Source: Campylorhamphus procurvoides (taxonomy: Eukaryota > Chordata > Aves > Passeriformes > Dendrocolaptidae). Taken from it: a DNA stretch of 64,000 nt. Positions 10,641-23,699 of this stretch are shown piece after piece. The stretch spans positions 605,506-669,505 of the forward strand of contig WBMV01006647.1 in the NCBI GenBank assembly GCA_013396655.1. Reading direction: 5' to 3'. Positions within the stretch are counted from its first letter, which is position 1, and every line of letters begins with the position of its first letter. The notes under the pieces were generated by a model. It saw nothing but the letters and a program-made list of their open reading frames with translations. It made no database searches and was not told where the DNA came from. Both the position numbers and the translations under genes were made by a program.

Positions 10641-13495
10641 GGGCTCCTTATCCAGAAGAAAAACTCTGAGTATGCCTGATTTTTTATTACTTTTTCTCTG
10701 ACAGAACTCCCTGTGATTTTAGAAGGACTTTCCCTGAGCGAGGTGTGTGCAGAATTGGTCCCTTTGTCCTGAAGGGGCTTGGGCACCTCTTGAAATATCT
10801 TCACTGCTGTAATTTCTACCTCAATTAATGAGACCTTATAGGTATTTAAATATCCCCTTCTTTGCTCACCGTACTTGTGGCAGGTGTGAGATCTGATAAA
10901 TTAACATTTGCAATCATGCCTGATCGCTCTTTAATGATTTCATTAGGTGTTAAATATACGGCTTAGCATCCTTTTTATGTTAGACATTCCTTTTTGAACT
11001 GCATGGCTTCACAGAGAAGATCTTTGAAACCAAGAGCTCATGAATTATTAGCATTCAGTACAATGCATATACATACCTTAAATCCTCATCATGATTAGAT
11101 CGTTCCCAGAATTGACAAGTCTATAAAAATGAAGAAAGGGGACCTGTGAGAGCTGTGCAAGGAGAGATATTTTGTAGAACATGATATCACATAATAAAGA
11201 ATAAATTCTCTCCAGTCTCATAGTTGTACAAGGTTTTACATACTCCTAGGCAGGTAATAATCTTCCTTAGATTTTTATTTCTGGACCTGCAAGGAGCTTT
11301 AACATTTTTTTTCCTGACAAAACTGTTAGATAACAACTGAGCCAAAATTAAATAACCCCAAAAGTCTTCCTCTCTAATCCCTTCTGTGCATGCTTAATGT
11401 TTCATTCTCCCACTTCAATTATGCCATCTGCATTATGTCTTTCGCTCCCCACTCGGAAAGTTGTTAAAATGAAAAGCCTCTTCCAGAGTGTCACAGCTCC
11501 ATTATGCAGGTCTATACCTGTGCTGGCAGCATGCTCTTCTTCTCACCTCAGATTGCCTTTTGCCTGGGAAAGAGATCCCTGCGGTGCATATCAAACTGGA
11601 AACTGAAAGGAAATTAAGCTGGTATGCAGGAGGTGGAGTAGGCTATGATAAACGAGCAGGGGAGATTCTGGGAAGAGTTTTTAACTCAGTTCTTTGGGCC
11701 AAAAAAACATCAAACTCAAACCTTACTCGTCCGGATTGAAACCCTAGCCCAAAAAATAAATGGCAGGGTTTGACTCTGGGTGCTTAATAAGGAAGGTAGC
11801 CTGGTTTCCACAGGTGCTGGGAACACACAGCTGTCACTGACTCCAAAGACACATTCAGATGTCAAATTACAAGCATGGATTTCCAACCCTTGGGTTCAGC
11901 CCTCTTCATTTCCTGTTGCAATTCATCTCTGCACAAGGTGTCATCAAGACTTTTCCCAAGACCTCAGCTGAGGAGCAGATACATGTAGGCATTTTTGAGA
12001 GAGCATATTGGATTTCCACTGGAATCAATTCCTCAAGCTGATAATGAGTAACACCAGGCTTTTAGAAATTCTGGGAAAACTCTCGACTTTTGGAAGGCCA
12101 GCTCAGAAAAATTCACTGATGAGTTTATGGTTATTTGAAGAAGGTCACGGTATATTCATTCAGAAATAATTAAAGAGCAAGTTTTGGAAAGATGTTTTGT
12201 ATTTGCACCTTTTACAGCCAGAAACGTAGGCAGTAGTTAGTCCTCTGTTTCATATCTTTTCATTAAAACCTGTTTTCAGTTTATTTCTAGCTTACAACTG
12301 TAACACATAATATCTCAGCCTGACACTCCATATGATTTGAAAATTTTAGGACAAAGAAACCTCATGCATAATATATATTTATAAACATACATATACTTCA
12401 GGTTAAATCGTGCCCGAGAATGCAGAACCATTTTTCTCTGACTGACTTACAGAGCTCTGGAGATGATTTCATGTTTAATTTCAAATGGCTGCAACATTCA
12501 GCATAGAAAACTGACTGTGGTTTACAGCGTTCCTAATTGCCATTTCTCCAACAAAAAGGGTTCAGTTTTCAGGATTTCTGTATGTCTTTGGAACCTTGGC
12601 TGGATATTTCCCTTCCACTGCATTATCAGGACAGACCCGATACCCACTGAGCAGTGATCTGGGCACAACAGGACCAGCTTGAGCATTTGCTCAACAGTCG
12701 GAAAGGTTCTGGAGAAGGATGTGCTGACACAAAATGCTGTCCTGGGGACCTTCAGTGCCATTATCTTTAAATGATCCATAGTCATTAGGAAGGTCTCCTG
12801 GCACTACTAGCGTGAGTTTCTTAGAGGAAAAGACGTCTCCTGTGTAATCCAATGCTATCATTTAAAGCTCTCTTTCACTTCTGGAGCCCTGAGAAATTTT
12901 AAGTTAGAATGGCTTCATTTGAAGCATCCTGCAGTGGTAGCTGTCAACTCTCTCCCCTTTTCAGAATGGATTGAAAAACCATCAAAATGGTTCTTGCTAT
13001 TCTAAAAAGTGTTCACTGAGTGATGGGAAGTTCATGTTTTACCGCAGACAGGTCAGAAGTAAAACTAGAGGAAAATCTGAATGTTCCTTTTCTCTTATGA
13101 ACAATTTAAATATTTTTCACCATATTCTGTCAAAACCTCTATGGATACATAATCAAAAAGAAAGTGTGATCCAGAGGAACACTGAGACCACAGTTGTTAG
13201 AATGTAGGCACTTGGTACAAAATGGAAATCCAGTGGCCTCTAATTTCCCAGCAGACACTAAAGCTCTTCCAGCACTTCCAGAGACACGGCCAATGAAGCA
13301 AAAATACCACAGATAATTCCATCAGAGCTGTGTGTGGTGGAGACACTTATTGCAGCCACGGGTGGATTTGCAGAGCCATGCTGGAAATTCTGCAGGAGGA
13401 AAAGAAGGGGAATAGGGCACTCTGGGGAATGTTGCTGCCCAGCTCCCAAACGGGTTAAATTTGATGGCACAGCATTGGCAGGCACATCATGAATT
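10641..13495. other. Spacer, no gene seen
   Basis: Short frames at 11397-11739, 11780-12041, 12463-12785 (both strands) and 12971-13207 overlap each other and show no motif. The patch at 12490-12790 is somewhat richer in G+C and may be an old unidentified insert, but I could not match it to a family. Confidence 0.5.
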
Positions 13496-13610
13496 TGGAT
13501 GGGGCTTTGAAGAACCTGGTTTAGTGGAAGATGTCCCTGCTCATGGAAGGGAGTTGGAACAAGATGAGCTTTAAGGTCCTGTTCAAGCCAAACCCAACAC
13601 AGATTGTATG
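13496..13610 (+). mobile_element. CR1 LINE 3' fragment
   Basis: Reads 'ggatggggctttgaagaacc', then 'ctggtttagtggaagatgtc', then 'ttaaggtcctgttcaagcc' and fades at the degraded 3' tail near 'cagattgtatgag'. This is the sense-strand avian CR1 3' UTR, 5'-truncated. Confidence 0.88.
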
Positions 13611-14719
13611 AGGTGTCTTACAAGACACAGCATGGGATTTGTTCTGAGTATATCCAGGCTACCAACATTAAGCAGGAGACAGTAAGGCCATCATGAAAAG
13701 TAGTTCCTGAACTGCTTATGGGTCAAAATTTTTCCTTGTTGGGAGAAATTTGTTTCCCCCCAGAATCCATTGTGTTCAGACCATGTATGGCCCTTTTCTT
13801 TGCATTCTTTGGAGGTTTTTAGTGCCATACAGCAACTTACCAGCTTGTGAGTTCATTTGGGATTTTAGAAAACCTCATTGGAAATAGATCACGCAAGATC
13901 ACAGCAAAGAAAGGCAAATTATTTTCTCTTCACTCTGCTTGAAAGCTAATTTTCAAGTCCATCCTTTCATGTGCTTTACGGGAGATTAAAATGAAATTAG
14001 TTCAGGAAGGATACTGCTCAAGATCATTTTAAGATTTTCCAAAGCTCACCAGCTTGTTGACCTGTAAACCACCTTTAGCTGGACAGATGGCAAGTAACAA
14101 ATTGATCTCAGCCAATAAAAATCTGTCAGAACAATCTGCTGTTGGCAGGTGTCAGATAATTATCTCAATAGATAAGCAAAGTAATAAGCAAATTAGAAGC
14201 TTCCATTGTAAATAACAGGAGGAACTTTATTTACTTTTTGCAGACAGGCCCTTGATCATCTGCTGAAAAAACACCCCAAACCTTGTCTGATATCACAGGA
14301 TACTCACTGAAAAGTTGTGCGGGTTGAGGGTGGTGTTACCAACAGTAAGTTTTTCACTTTTCAGCTCTATGATTCCTCCACAGTGCTTCAAGTTCCCAAA
14401 AAACCCACTCAGCTGAGACGTGGCAGAAGTGTATGTCAGAGCAGTTGTGTGATATATTGTTGTAGTTGCAGTTATTTTTTATATGAACAAGCTGTCAGAA
14501 GCCGATTTGCAAACCTGGACCTCACTGCCCTGGGCACTCTAATAAAAAGATGGTCCCTGTCCCAAAACTCTCACCCTGAAATACAAGGCAAGAAAGTATA
14601 AATTGGGTGTTGATGAGCCGAAAAGTGCTTAGAAAGGCATTCCTGGAGAATGTTCTCCAGTGTTACAGCAGGATTGTGGAGAGACACAAGAAAGGACTTG
14701 GCAGTGCCAGGAAATGAAT
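13611..14719. other. Spacer, no gene seen
   Basis: Ordinary A+T-rich DNA. A frame at 14317-14601 (94 codons) begins at a real ATG-free region boundary and has no recognisable motif. An inverted 'ggagaatgttctcc' sits at about 14645-14658. Confidence 0.5.
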
Positions 14720-14770
14720 AAACTCAAAGATCTCCGAGGTCTTTTCCAGCCTAAATGATTCACTGTGATT
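14720..14770 (+). mobile_element. Short CR1 3' tail
   Basis: 'gatctccgaggtcttttcc' followed by 'agcctaaatgattc' matches the last bases of an avian CR1 3' UTR of the 'aggtctcttccaacctaaatgattc' type. Only the tail is recognisable. Confidence 0.65.
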
Positions 14771-15914
14771 TCAAGGCCACCACGAAGACCAGAGCACAGA
14801 ACACCTTGAGAAGGTTTGGTAGGAGTTGTGATTCCAGTTGGGTTGGGACTGATCTTCCACCCAGGATACACGAGCTGCTCCAGTCTGAACCAACCAGGTG
14901 TAGCCCGTGGGAGCAGCATGACATGAGGGCTACAATTTGGGAGAACACAGAGAAGAAATTTGGGAGTATTGGCACTGGCATTTGGGAATATTTAGCATCT
15001 TTGTAAGATGTCTGGTTGTTTTAATATCGGCATCGATGAGAATGTGTATGCAGTGTAAAGAATTTGATAGAAAAATGGTATAGTTTCTTTTTTACCTTTT
15101 TAAATGTCCTTTTGGTACCTCCTGGAGCTTGGTGTGACGTTCTCAGACACAGAATCTCTCCAAGACGACTTGAAAATGCTCACTCCAGATGACAAGAGGT
15201 ACATTACAAATTCAGGATCCTCCAACCTGCACATTAGAATTATTTCCTGATTTGTTAAACTTAATTAAAAGGTATTTTAAAAACTCAGTGCATTTCTCTA
15301 AGTCCTCACAGTGCTGAATCTAGTGAGAGGATGGACAGCAGGAGCCACAAGTGCTGGGTCTGTGACCTGAAGTGTTTGCCTACGTGTGCACTGCACTCAT
15401 CTGTATCAGTCCTGGACTGGGTGCATATCCTGGTGCTTGAGGAAAAATTAGAGCTGGGGTTCAAAACTCTATTAATTAAAAAAAATGAAATTAAAAAATT
15501 AATTCAGAGACAAATTCCTGGATGGTCTCTCTGAGACCTGGAGGTCTGTGCAGGATGGACATAGCTGCTCTGTGGCTCCTGCTTGTGGATCATGTGCAGG
15601 TCTACCAAGAACTGGAGGCACACAATGCCCTGGCAGGCCTGTTTCTCACATCCAGAGCCACATGCACATCTCACACAGCCTGGGCACACCTGAACATTAT
15701 GTTATAAGAGCTCTTAATTCATCTGTGATATCCAAATGCAAATTTCTGTTGCCCTACTGATATTGAGAGAAGACTAGAATTTTAAATATTTCTCTTAATT
15801 ACACTCATTAATGAGGTTAACTTCTCATAGGCACTCCTGTGAGAGAAGTTTGGTGGTAGCACAACTTGGACTACTGAGTTCTGCCAAGAGAAAAGGCCAG
15901 ATTAATTCCTCTTC
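14771..15914. other. Spacer, no gene seen
   Basis: Overlapping frames on both strands at 14629-15006 and 15504-15760 are typical of locally G+C-richer non-coding DNA. None has a domain I recognise. Confidence 0.5.
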
Positions 15915-16019
15915 TTGTTTAGTTTTTCTTTTGTTGTCGTTCTTTGTTTGCTTTGTTTTGTTCTTTTGTTTTGTTTTTTGGGGGTGGTGTTTGTTTTTGG
16001 TTTTGAGTGTTGTTTTTTG
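15915..16019. repeat. T/G-rich low-complexity tract
   Basis: About 105 bases almost wholly T and G, with irregular 'ttttg' and 'tttg' units and one 'gggggtggtg' block. A plus-strand frame across it yields a Phe/Val/Leu-rich peptide that is an artefact of composition. Confidence 0.85.
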
Positions 16020-17229
16020 CTTGAGTTATAACTGGCATCAACATGGATCATTAAATCTTTGTCTTTATGGCAACAACCCCCAAGAACTGCTGGGTTTCAG
16101 GTGGGAGAAGCCCTCCAGCAAAGGGAGCTGAGGTTGTCCTACCCCATTGTGAGCAGCAGCCAGCACCAAACAGCTTCCAGGGGCAGCAGTAGAAGCTGTT
16201 CCCATAATTTATCCTGGCAGGTAACTTTCTAAAACAGCAAAGGACACCAAACCTCCATGTAGAAATTATTGCTGAGCAAAAGATGAAAGTCTCAGGAATA
16301 AAAGTCACAAGGAGTATTTCAGAACAAACTCCAACTTAAATGGTGATTGTGAGTTCACTTTTTAGCTGGGTGTTTTATCTGACTTAGCAAGGTTGTACTC
16401 ACCCCATGCTGCACTGTGCCCACGGCTCAGGATGTGTCTGCTCCTTGATGTGCCCTGAGAGCTTGGTTTGCTTTCTGAGGGTTGAGTCAGGACCAAAAAT
16501 GCACCTTTTAATGAACAGCCAGGGGCTAAGTGAGGGTGAGATCCTTCCACAGGCTACTCAGGCTCAGCAGGGGCAGGAGAAGTGATGATCAGCACAGAAG
16601 CATTTTGGGGGTGGGCCATAGCTCTTCCCAACATTTTGCAAAAGAGTAGGGAAAAAGGAGACTTCTCCATCAGCCTTTACACCCTCAGGGGGAGAATTTG
16701 TTGTTGCCTGTTGACATGAGCCTGGGAAGATGTGACCAAGGGTATGACACCTGTACATGAGGGAAGGAACCTGCATGCACATCTGCAGTTCACAGATTCA
16801 CTGCCCATCCCATTCTTCCCCTGCTCACCATGGAGAATGTCCTTCCCCACCATTCAGACTTCACCCAGAGGTTTTGACTGCATGAGAATATCCCACAAAA
16901 ATGAGAATTAATTGCTCTTTTAACTCAGACATTTAATCCTTATTGCTCTTGATGCTTCAAGGCAAGAGCATAAGGAGTGACACTTCAGCCTGGGCCAAGC
17001 AACCAGGATTCGGGTGGCCATGGGAATTTTGGATTAGAATGTTCTGGTTTTCCAAGGGTTAACTTCTCAAAATGAACACTGATTTCAACCAACTTTGGGT
17101 TTTTTTCCTCTAATAAATACAGGCCTATATCAGCATAGACACCTTATTTCCTCTGGTTTTGAGGGAGGGTTAGAAATCTATGGCTCCTAAATATTTTTCA
17201 ATGTATTTTTATATATATTTTTGAATATC
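16020..17229. other. Spacer, no gene seen
   Basis: Slightly G+C-richer block at 16050-16800 with chance minus-strand frames (16051-16308, 16362-16550, 16564-16782). No CR1 wording or splice-bounded exon found. Confidence 0.5.
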
Positions 17230-17286
17230 CTTGGACTTGATGATCTTGAAGGTCTTTACCAACCTTAATCATTCCATAATTTTATG
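17230..17286 (+). mobile_element. Short CR1 3' tail
   Basis: 'ttggacttgatgatcttgaa' then 'ggtctttaccaacc' then 'attccataattttatg' is the terminal 57 bases or so of a sense-strand CR1. The rest of the element is absent. Confidence 0.82.
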
Positions 17287-20200
17287 TTTTCCTTCCAGTG
17301 AGATACCAGGGCCAGGCTCAGTAAATTATCAGTAATTAGAGCCATCATGTCTTGGCATTTTGCATTTTTCTTGGCATTTTCAAGGTACTTTTTTTTTTTT
17401 CTAAATAAATGGCGGAGAGAAAATTAAGTGACTCCTGCTTTAAAAACAAACAACAAAAAAAGAGAACAGAACAGTTATTTAAAAATAATAAATGGAGAGC
17501 CACAACTGGGGATAGGCACATTTTTGTTTCAGTGCTAAACCTGTTTCTTCTTTCTCAAAAGACAAGAGTAATTCAGAAATAAGCTCTTTATGCAGCCTAG
17601 TTTTAAGATGTGGATCTGGCCCATGTCATGTAGCAGGAATGCTTTATTTGGAAGAGCTGGACCATTCTATCTCCATAATTTTTAGTCTCAAAGAACAAGC
17701 ATTTTCACAGCTCCTAATTGACAACCTTTGGTAAACAAAAATCAAGTTGTAACTTAGTGCATTGACTATCCCTTTGGTGTTTGGAACAATCTGTCTGTGA
17801 CCCTCATTTCTCTCTTTTTTCCTGAACTGAGTTCTTAGAGAAGGTCACATCAGTAAAAATGATAGCAAAAAATTGACACACGAAATCAAAATATCCCGAT
17901 ACTTGTGTCTGTGTAGTCAGGGCAATGCCATCTCACAGGCAATTCCAAAAATAATGTTTAAACAAAAAGTTCAAAGCTCCTTTCAACTTGCTGCAGATTT
18001 TACTGCATATTCTTAATAAACCCTCTTCATCTGCTCCTGTCGAAATGGGAGCTTTCAAGCAATGTAAACCTAGCAAAAAGCCTTTCTATTTTTTACTTCC
18101 TTCTTCCCTTACCAGCACTGCTATTATCACATGGTGTGTTCCACATGATAAACCATTCATTAAAGCATCACCTACTGTTTTTTTCCTCCTCAGTACCAGC
18201 TAGAACATGATCTGTCTCTGCAGGAAGACATTGGACCTCTGACCTCTTTTGTAGCTATTCCAGGCAAATATAATAAACAGGGTTCACCGAGTTTGTGTAA
18301 ATCTCTGATTATGTTTACTGTGAAATCCAAGTGTTCATCTCAGGCAGAAAAATTAAGGCTGATTTTCAAATATTATGTACAAACTCTAGCTACTAAGCAT
18401 TCCATAATGAGCACTTTGGCAATTTAAAGCAAATTAGGGTTCCCACTAGGCAGAAAAGATATACAGTATAGTCAAGTAAAGATTGTATGGTGTTTGATGA
18501 AAAATAGGCACGCAGAAAAACACGATACAGACTTCTGGCTCCAGATGAATGAGGAGATCCTGTTTTAGTGCACTTCATTACTGAAACTTTGCATCGTTCC
18601 TCACTTCTGAAGGCTTAGGTTCAGTCTGCTAATGATTTCTGCTGTAGCTTGAGTAAACATCAGCCTGGAGAACCACCTGTTGTGGCAACACGTGCCCTTC
18701 TGCTGCGATAATAGATGGGATATTTAGGATATTGCAATGCAGAAGGGCAATTGAGATGTTGGTTAATCTTCCTTGCCTAGTGAAACTCAACTCTGCTGGG
18801 GTGATCTGGCAACCCTCACGTGAAGAAACGTGGTGGAAAATACTGAAAATGCCAAATTTCACTCAGTAGCAGTAGGGGCTGCTGTATGATGGATCTCTGC
18901 TGAGAACAGAACATATCTCAGCACAGAGAAGTGTATTACATCCTTCCAGGTGACAATATTTCATAGAGGCGTCATCTGGGGCAACGATGGAAGAAATCTG
19001 TGCCATTAATCTCAGCACCAACTAGGTGTTCAGCTCAGCCCAGTCAAATGTGTGGGGTCTGAATTTGTCTTTTGAAAGGGAAAAGGGACTTGTATTTGTG
19101 CCTGCAAATACAGAAATGGGATGGAAATGGCAACCTGATCTGTTTTGTACAATGAAAACCTACACAGGTGGAGAATCTCACCATTCCAGTTTACCCTTTC
19201 TGGATTTACTGGATTAAATTTACCTTATTTAGGATTTTTTACAGGTTGGCTAGTAGGTTTATATCTACCAGATACAAGGTAATTGTGTTGCCTTACAGAA
19301 TGAAAATATATGGTAAATTAATGCTGTTCACAGTGGAAACTGGAAGAAGAAAAACCATAAAATAGAATAAAAAGAGCCCAAATGATTTAGATGTCTGAAG
19401 AAAACAGCAGACCTCGCACGTTCTTTAAAAGCACTGAAGTTAGAGATCATCTGGCTTCTCCTGGTTATTTTTTCTACCTAAGAGAATATGCTTTCTCTTG
19501 AAATTCAATGAAGATGAATGTCTCAAAAATAGAAAACTACCACTTTTGCCTAAGAAATAGAAATTTGGAACACCTGAAAGTGTTGTTGGAGTGCTAATCT
19601 TTACATGCAGATTTGTTTTACACTGCTATTTTCTTTGAGCAGGACTCACAGAACTGTTGTTCTGTTATTCTCTTACACAGTCACAGAATAAGGTTTTAAT
19701 ATCTTTATTTCTCCTTTCACCCTGGCTAAAAACTGCTTCCTGTCAGTGAGTGTAGCTGCAGTTTAGCAAGTTGTTCTCTAAATTCTTGAATTCTCACTTA
19801 GTGAGATTTAATTTCACCACTCCTCTTCCTTCAAGGGTGACTAAACAAGCAGAATACCCAAATTCAAGCAATTCATTCTTTTCTCTTCCCAATAGAATTG
19901 CTATATACTCTTACTGTTTTGAAGTTTTAAGTGGCTTTAAAAATTTTACTTGAAAGAAGCTGAATGTGCAAATGTGAGCTTAGAACGTGCGTAAAAACAC
20001 CTGATGAAATTAGATTATTTAATTTTCCTTGAATTTTGAGGAGTAATGTTGGTCAGAATGTTACTGTGGTTGGAGTTCTTTGTGCTGTAGAGGGAGAAAG
20101 AGAGGAAAAATGGGATTTGAACAGTTTTCTGGTGCACATATGGGAACTTTCCAGTTTCCCAAAGAACTGTGGTGAGAGAAGAGAGTTATCAGTCTGAAAT

Positions 20201-20773
20201 AAAGCCATTTCAACAGGTTTGGGCTTTTTTGGGGGGGAGTTGTTTTTGAATAGTCAGCTAAACCTTTTTGAAATTTCCACAGAGCATTGTTAGAAAAAAT
20301 GATGATCAATTATTTAATGCAGAGAAAGGATCAGAGTCTGTTCCCATCCCCTTTAAGGATTCAGTAGAGGGGTACACCCCGTAAGTGTTGTTCTGTGTGA
20401 GTAAGGGTGGGAGAAGCTGAATCATTATTAATTGCAAATTGATCAGTTGCGGGGTTTTTTTCTCCATAAATTATTCATGAACAGATCCAAACTTCTGTGA
20501 ATATATTCAGTATTCACCTAACAGTTGGGATGAACAACTTTCAGAAACTAGTGATTGACAGTGAACCTTCTGGTACACTATTTAAACAATATTGATTCCT
20601 GGGCTTGCTAATATGTTTGTCTTTATCGTAAAACTTGAGCAGACCCTCTCCATTGGCAAATGCACATAAAGAGCTGGTTGGGTGACCTCCCAACCCTGGA
20701 TGAAACACATTGTGCTTCATCACACTGCAACATCTGCCCTCAAAAATTACCCTGAAGTACAGAAAGATAAGAT
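17287..20773. other. A+T-rich spacer, no gene seen
   Basis: Holds a poly-T run near 17387-17400 and short frames only. The minus-strand frame at 18629-18862 (77 codons) lies in a patch with a few CpGs, but has no recognisable domain or splice pair. Confidence 0.55.
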
Positions 20774-20918
20774 CAGAATCATAGAATGGTTTGGGTTGGA
20801 AGGGACCTTAAATCTCATCTCACTTCACTCCTTGCTATGGGCAGGGACACCTTCCAGTATCCCAGGTTGCTGCCAACCCATCCAACCTGGCCCTGAACAC
20901 TTTCAGGGACGGGACAAT
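20774..20918 (-). mobile_element. CR1 LINE 3' fragment
   Basis: Starts 'agaatcatagaatggtttgg' and continues 'gttggaagggaccttaaatc', 'ctatgggcagggacacc' and 'ccatccaacctggccctgaa'. This is the reverse complement of the avian CR1 3' UTR, so the element is on the minus strand with its 3' end at the left. Confidence 0.93.
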
Positions 20919-21829
20919 GATGCTTGACCAAGTTAGCACCTCACATACCATTTGTACCCATACTGTGCCAGACTGTGAAGGGTAAAGTTGCCTTCTTCTT
21001 CTCTTACTGGAAAGCAGGAGCATTAAACAGTAAATTACTTGGTTTCTGCTTTTTAGTATTTTTAAATCATTATATACTCCACAAATGCTTCTGCCTTCAC
21101 TGGAATTATCAATGCAGTCAGCACAGAAAACTCACTAACTTACTCCAGGAATGAAACGCTGACTCAGATTCTTTTCTGCTGCAGTGATTTGCAGTAAGAC
21201 AATTTTGTGTCTAAATTTAACTTTGCAGAATTTTATGCAGGTCTTCAATGATGGGTTTTGTTGGGGTGTTTTTAGCCCACCACCTTTCAGATCCTAATAT
21301 TGATTCAGAAACAAAATGTGGAAAGAAATGAAGCAGAGTCCCCACACTCAGACAAAACCTCCAGCCCTTGAAGTGATGTTGACTCAAGTCACTGTGGAAT
21401 TGTTGTCAGAGTTATGGACAGAAAATGTCCACAGAAAACCTGAATGCCAACACAATATGAGGGTTATAACAGACACGTTGATACGTTTCCCTAAAAAAGA
21501 AGGAAAAAACACTGGCAACTGAGTCCATAATTAGCTGAGGGCACAAGAGCTGTTTATTTAATGGAAAGATCAGGTATGAAAGAATATAGAGTAGGTCTCT
21601 AAGGACATGGTCAAGCACTCCAGAGTGGACTGAGGCACCATGTGCTTCTGCAGCATGGTGGGAAACCTGCTCCCACCCTGCTCTCTGGAATGACTTGCTG
21701 CATACACAGCTTCCAACCTGCCTTTTGTCTCCCGGACAATTACAAAAATAATAAATAGTGTTTAATAATGTTGATCGAGCAGGATGTTCAACATACATTT
21801 TACAAATTAGAGGGAAAACAGCCTGATGG
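20919..21829. other. Spacer, no gene seen
   Basis: The minus-strand frame at 21412-21798 (128 codons) is one of the longer ones here. Its translation (Cys/Ser/His-rich, with a poly-Phe patch from 'aaaaaagaaggaaaaaa') shows no domain, and no good splice pair bounds it. Confidence 0.5.
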
Positions 21830-21990
21830 TTTGGGGCAATTTGGTTATGAATATGACTTCTCCTCGGGCTTATGAATATCCCAGTGCTCCTCAGCCCTCT
21901 CGCTGCGTGAGACCATTAATTTGTCTGTCACGAATTTGAGATCCGATGGAGGGAGATGCGTGGGAAGCTTTGACAGAGCAGTTGATGCCT
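21830..21990. promoter_or_regulatory. Possible conserved non-coding element
   Basis: About 160 bases with six CpGs ('ctcgctgcgtgagacc', 'tcacgaatttgag', 'atccgatgg', 'atgcgtggg'), homeobox-like 'ccattaatttg' and two 'ttatgaatat' repeats at 21846-21855 and 21870-21879. The mix of A+T-rich motifs and retained CpGs in a gene-poor area resembles developmental enhancers. This is inference from composition; no alignment was possible. Confidence 0.25.
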
Positions 21991-23644
21991 GTAGAAAACA
22001 AGTGTTTCTAATGCAGAAGGTGGACTTGGCACCAGGGTGGTCACTATCCTGCTGGGACCCAAAAGCTTAGGGGAGACATGCAGCAAGACAGCAGCGACAG
22101 GGATGGTTTGCAGAGTAATGAAGTCATTACTGTTACGCTTCTAGAGACAAAACAACTGAGGTTAAAACATAAATGCACTTCCTGGATACCACACAGAGCA
22201 AGGGCGGCCTTAGAAGGATGGTGAAGGGCACTGCGTTCAGAAATTTGCATTCTATAAATTAACTAAATAGTTTTTTTGCAATTTCTAAGGGAAAATTGAT
22301 ATGCATAAAAGGTTCATTGACTAAGTTCCTGTATGTCTTTGCTTTGCTCTTAAAATGTACTTGAAATATTTATCATTTCTCTTATCAAAAAAAAAAATCA
22401 AGGCTCTCCCAATCAGTCCTGGGGCAAATCACACCTAAACCACTGGGAGACAGAGGAGGGTTCAGCAAAGATCAGGACCAGCTGGAAAGGGAAATCCCAT
22501 CTGACTGAGATGCCAGATTTGACGCATCCTCAAGTTGCAGTTTCCTGGGTTTTTTAGCCGAGGATTTTGCCTTCCTTTTTTTCCCTTATTTTTTTTTTCC
22601 CCTGAAGCAGGTGGGATATAATCCATAGTAAACCAGAGAAAGACCACTGAACTCCCTTTTCCAGCTGCCATACTGTCCATGCTTAGAGCTTTTGGTGCAG
22701 AAGTGAGCATTAAAGACATGGATGGACATTTTTAGAAAATATTAAATCATTTAAGATCATAAATCCCAGCATGAACAGAAAAGAAGGGCAGTACATCTTA
22801 ATGGGTACAACCTAATTTGGAAAAAAAAAATTAATTCTGTTGATATGTTATCAAGGCTGGTGACAGGTAATTACCAGGGGTGAATTTTACTTATGTGCAC
22901 CACACAAGCTGAATCTTTGGCCAGTCTTCCAAGAGCTTGCCTTTCTGGAAGCAGCATTGTCCTCTCCCTCTCCATGTACCTCCCCATGCACCAATCTACT
23001 ACACTCTCCCATCAAGGCACAAATATGGGGACTTGATTATAGTCACATGTGGCAAAATTATCCAAAGGTGGAATCCAGCAAAGGAGAAACTACAGGGCTG
23101 CAATACAAGTTATCTGACAACAAAAGAGCCTTGCAGTTGTATGAGTGAAATTAGGAGCAGCTATCTGCTCTCTTTGTACAAAAAGTGAAAATGTGGGATA
23201 ATTTTCAAGGGGGGAAAGCAGGAACCCCATATGTGCTTCCGTGCAGGGCTTGCTATTTACCTGCTGCCTCCTGATTCTTCTGAAAGTATTTGATTAGAAT
23301 TAAAATAACCAATATTTTCTCATTTCATCAAATCCCATTTTCAGTGTTCCGCTAATGTCATACGCTAAAGCCACAGCACCTTTGATCTCATTCTAAGCCC
23401 TGAAATAACTAGGAGACATCAGTCAGCATGGCTTTGGTTTAAAAGAGATAGCACACAGTACCTGTGCTCAGTGTCATAATGCTCACAAAATATGAATGAA
23501 AAATCGTTTACCTCTCCCCCATTATTATTTGTCAAAAGATTGCATGCATAGTAAAGCTTGAGGAAAATATCTTTAATTGTATTTTGCACTGAGCACTTCT
23601 TATTTGGAACCTCTGGCTTTTTTTAAGTTCTCATTCACCATATA
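21991..23644. other. Spacer, no gene seen
   Basis: Contains short A- and T-runs near 22388-22398 and 22588-22600, and no recognisable element. Frames at 22044-22250, 22462-22719 and 22937-23188 are chance. Confidence 0.5.
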
Positions 23645-23680
23645 TTATAATCATAATAATCATGGTAATAATAATAATTA
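23645..23680. repeat. Degenerate (TAA)n repeat
   Basis: Interrupted 'ataat' and 'taataataataat' units over about 36 bases. Confidence 0.75.
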
Positions 23681-23699
23681 CAAACGGAAAATTTCTTTG

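Noticed and set aside
15811..16131. 106-codon frame with a hydrophobic Phe/Leu/Val run resembling a membrane segment
   Set aside because: The hydrophobic run is produced by the T/G-rich low-complexity tract at 15915-16019.
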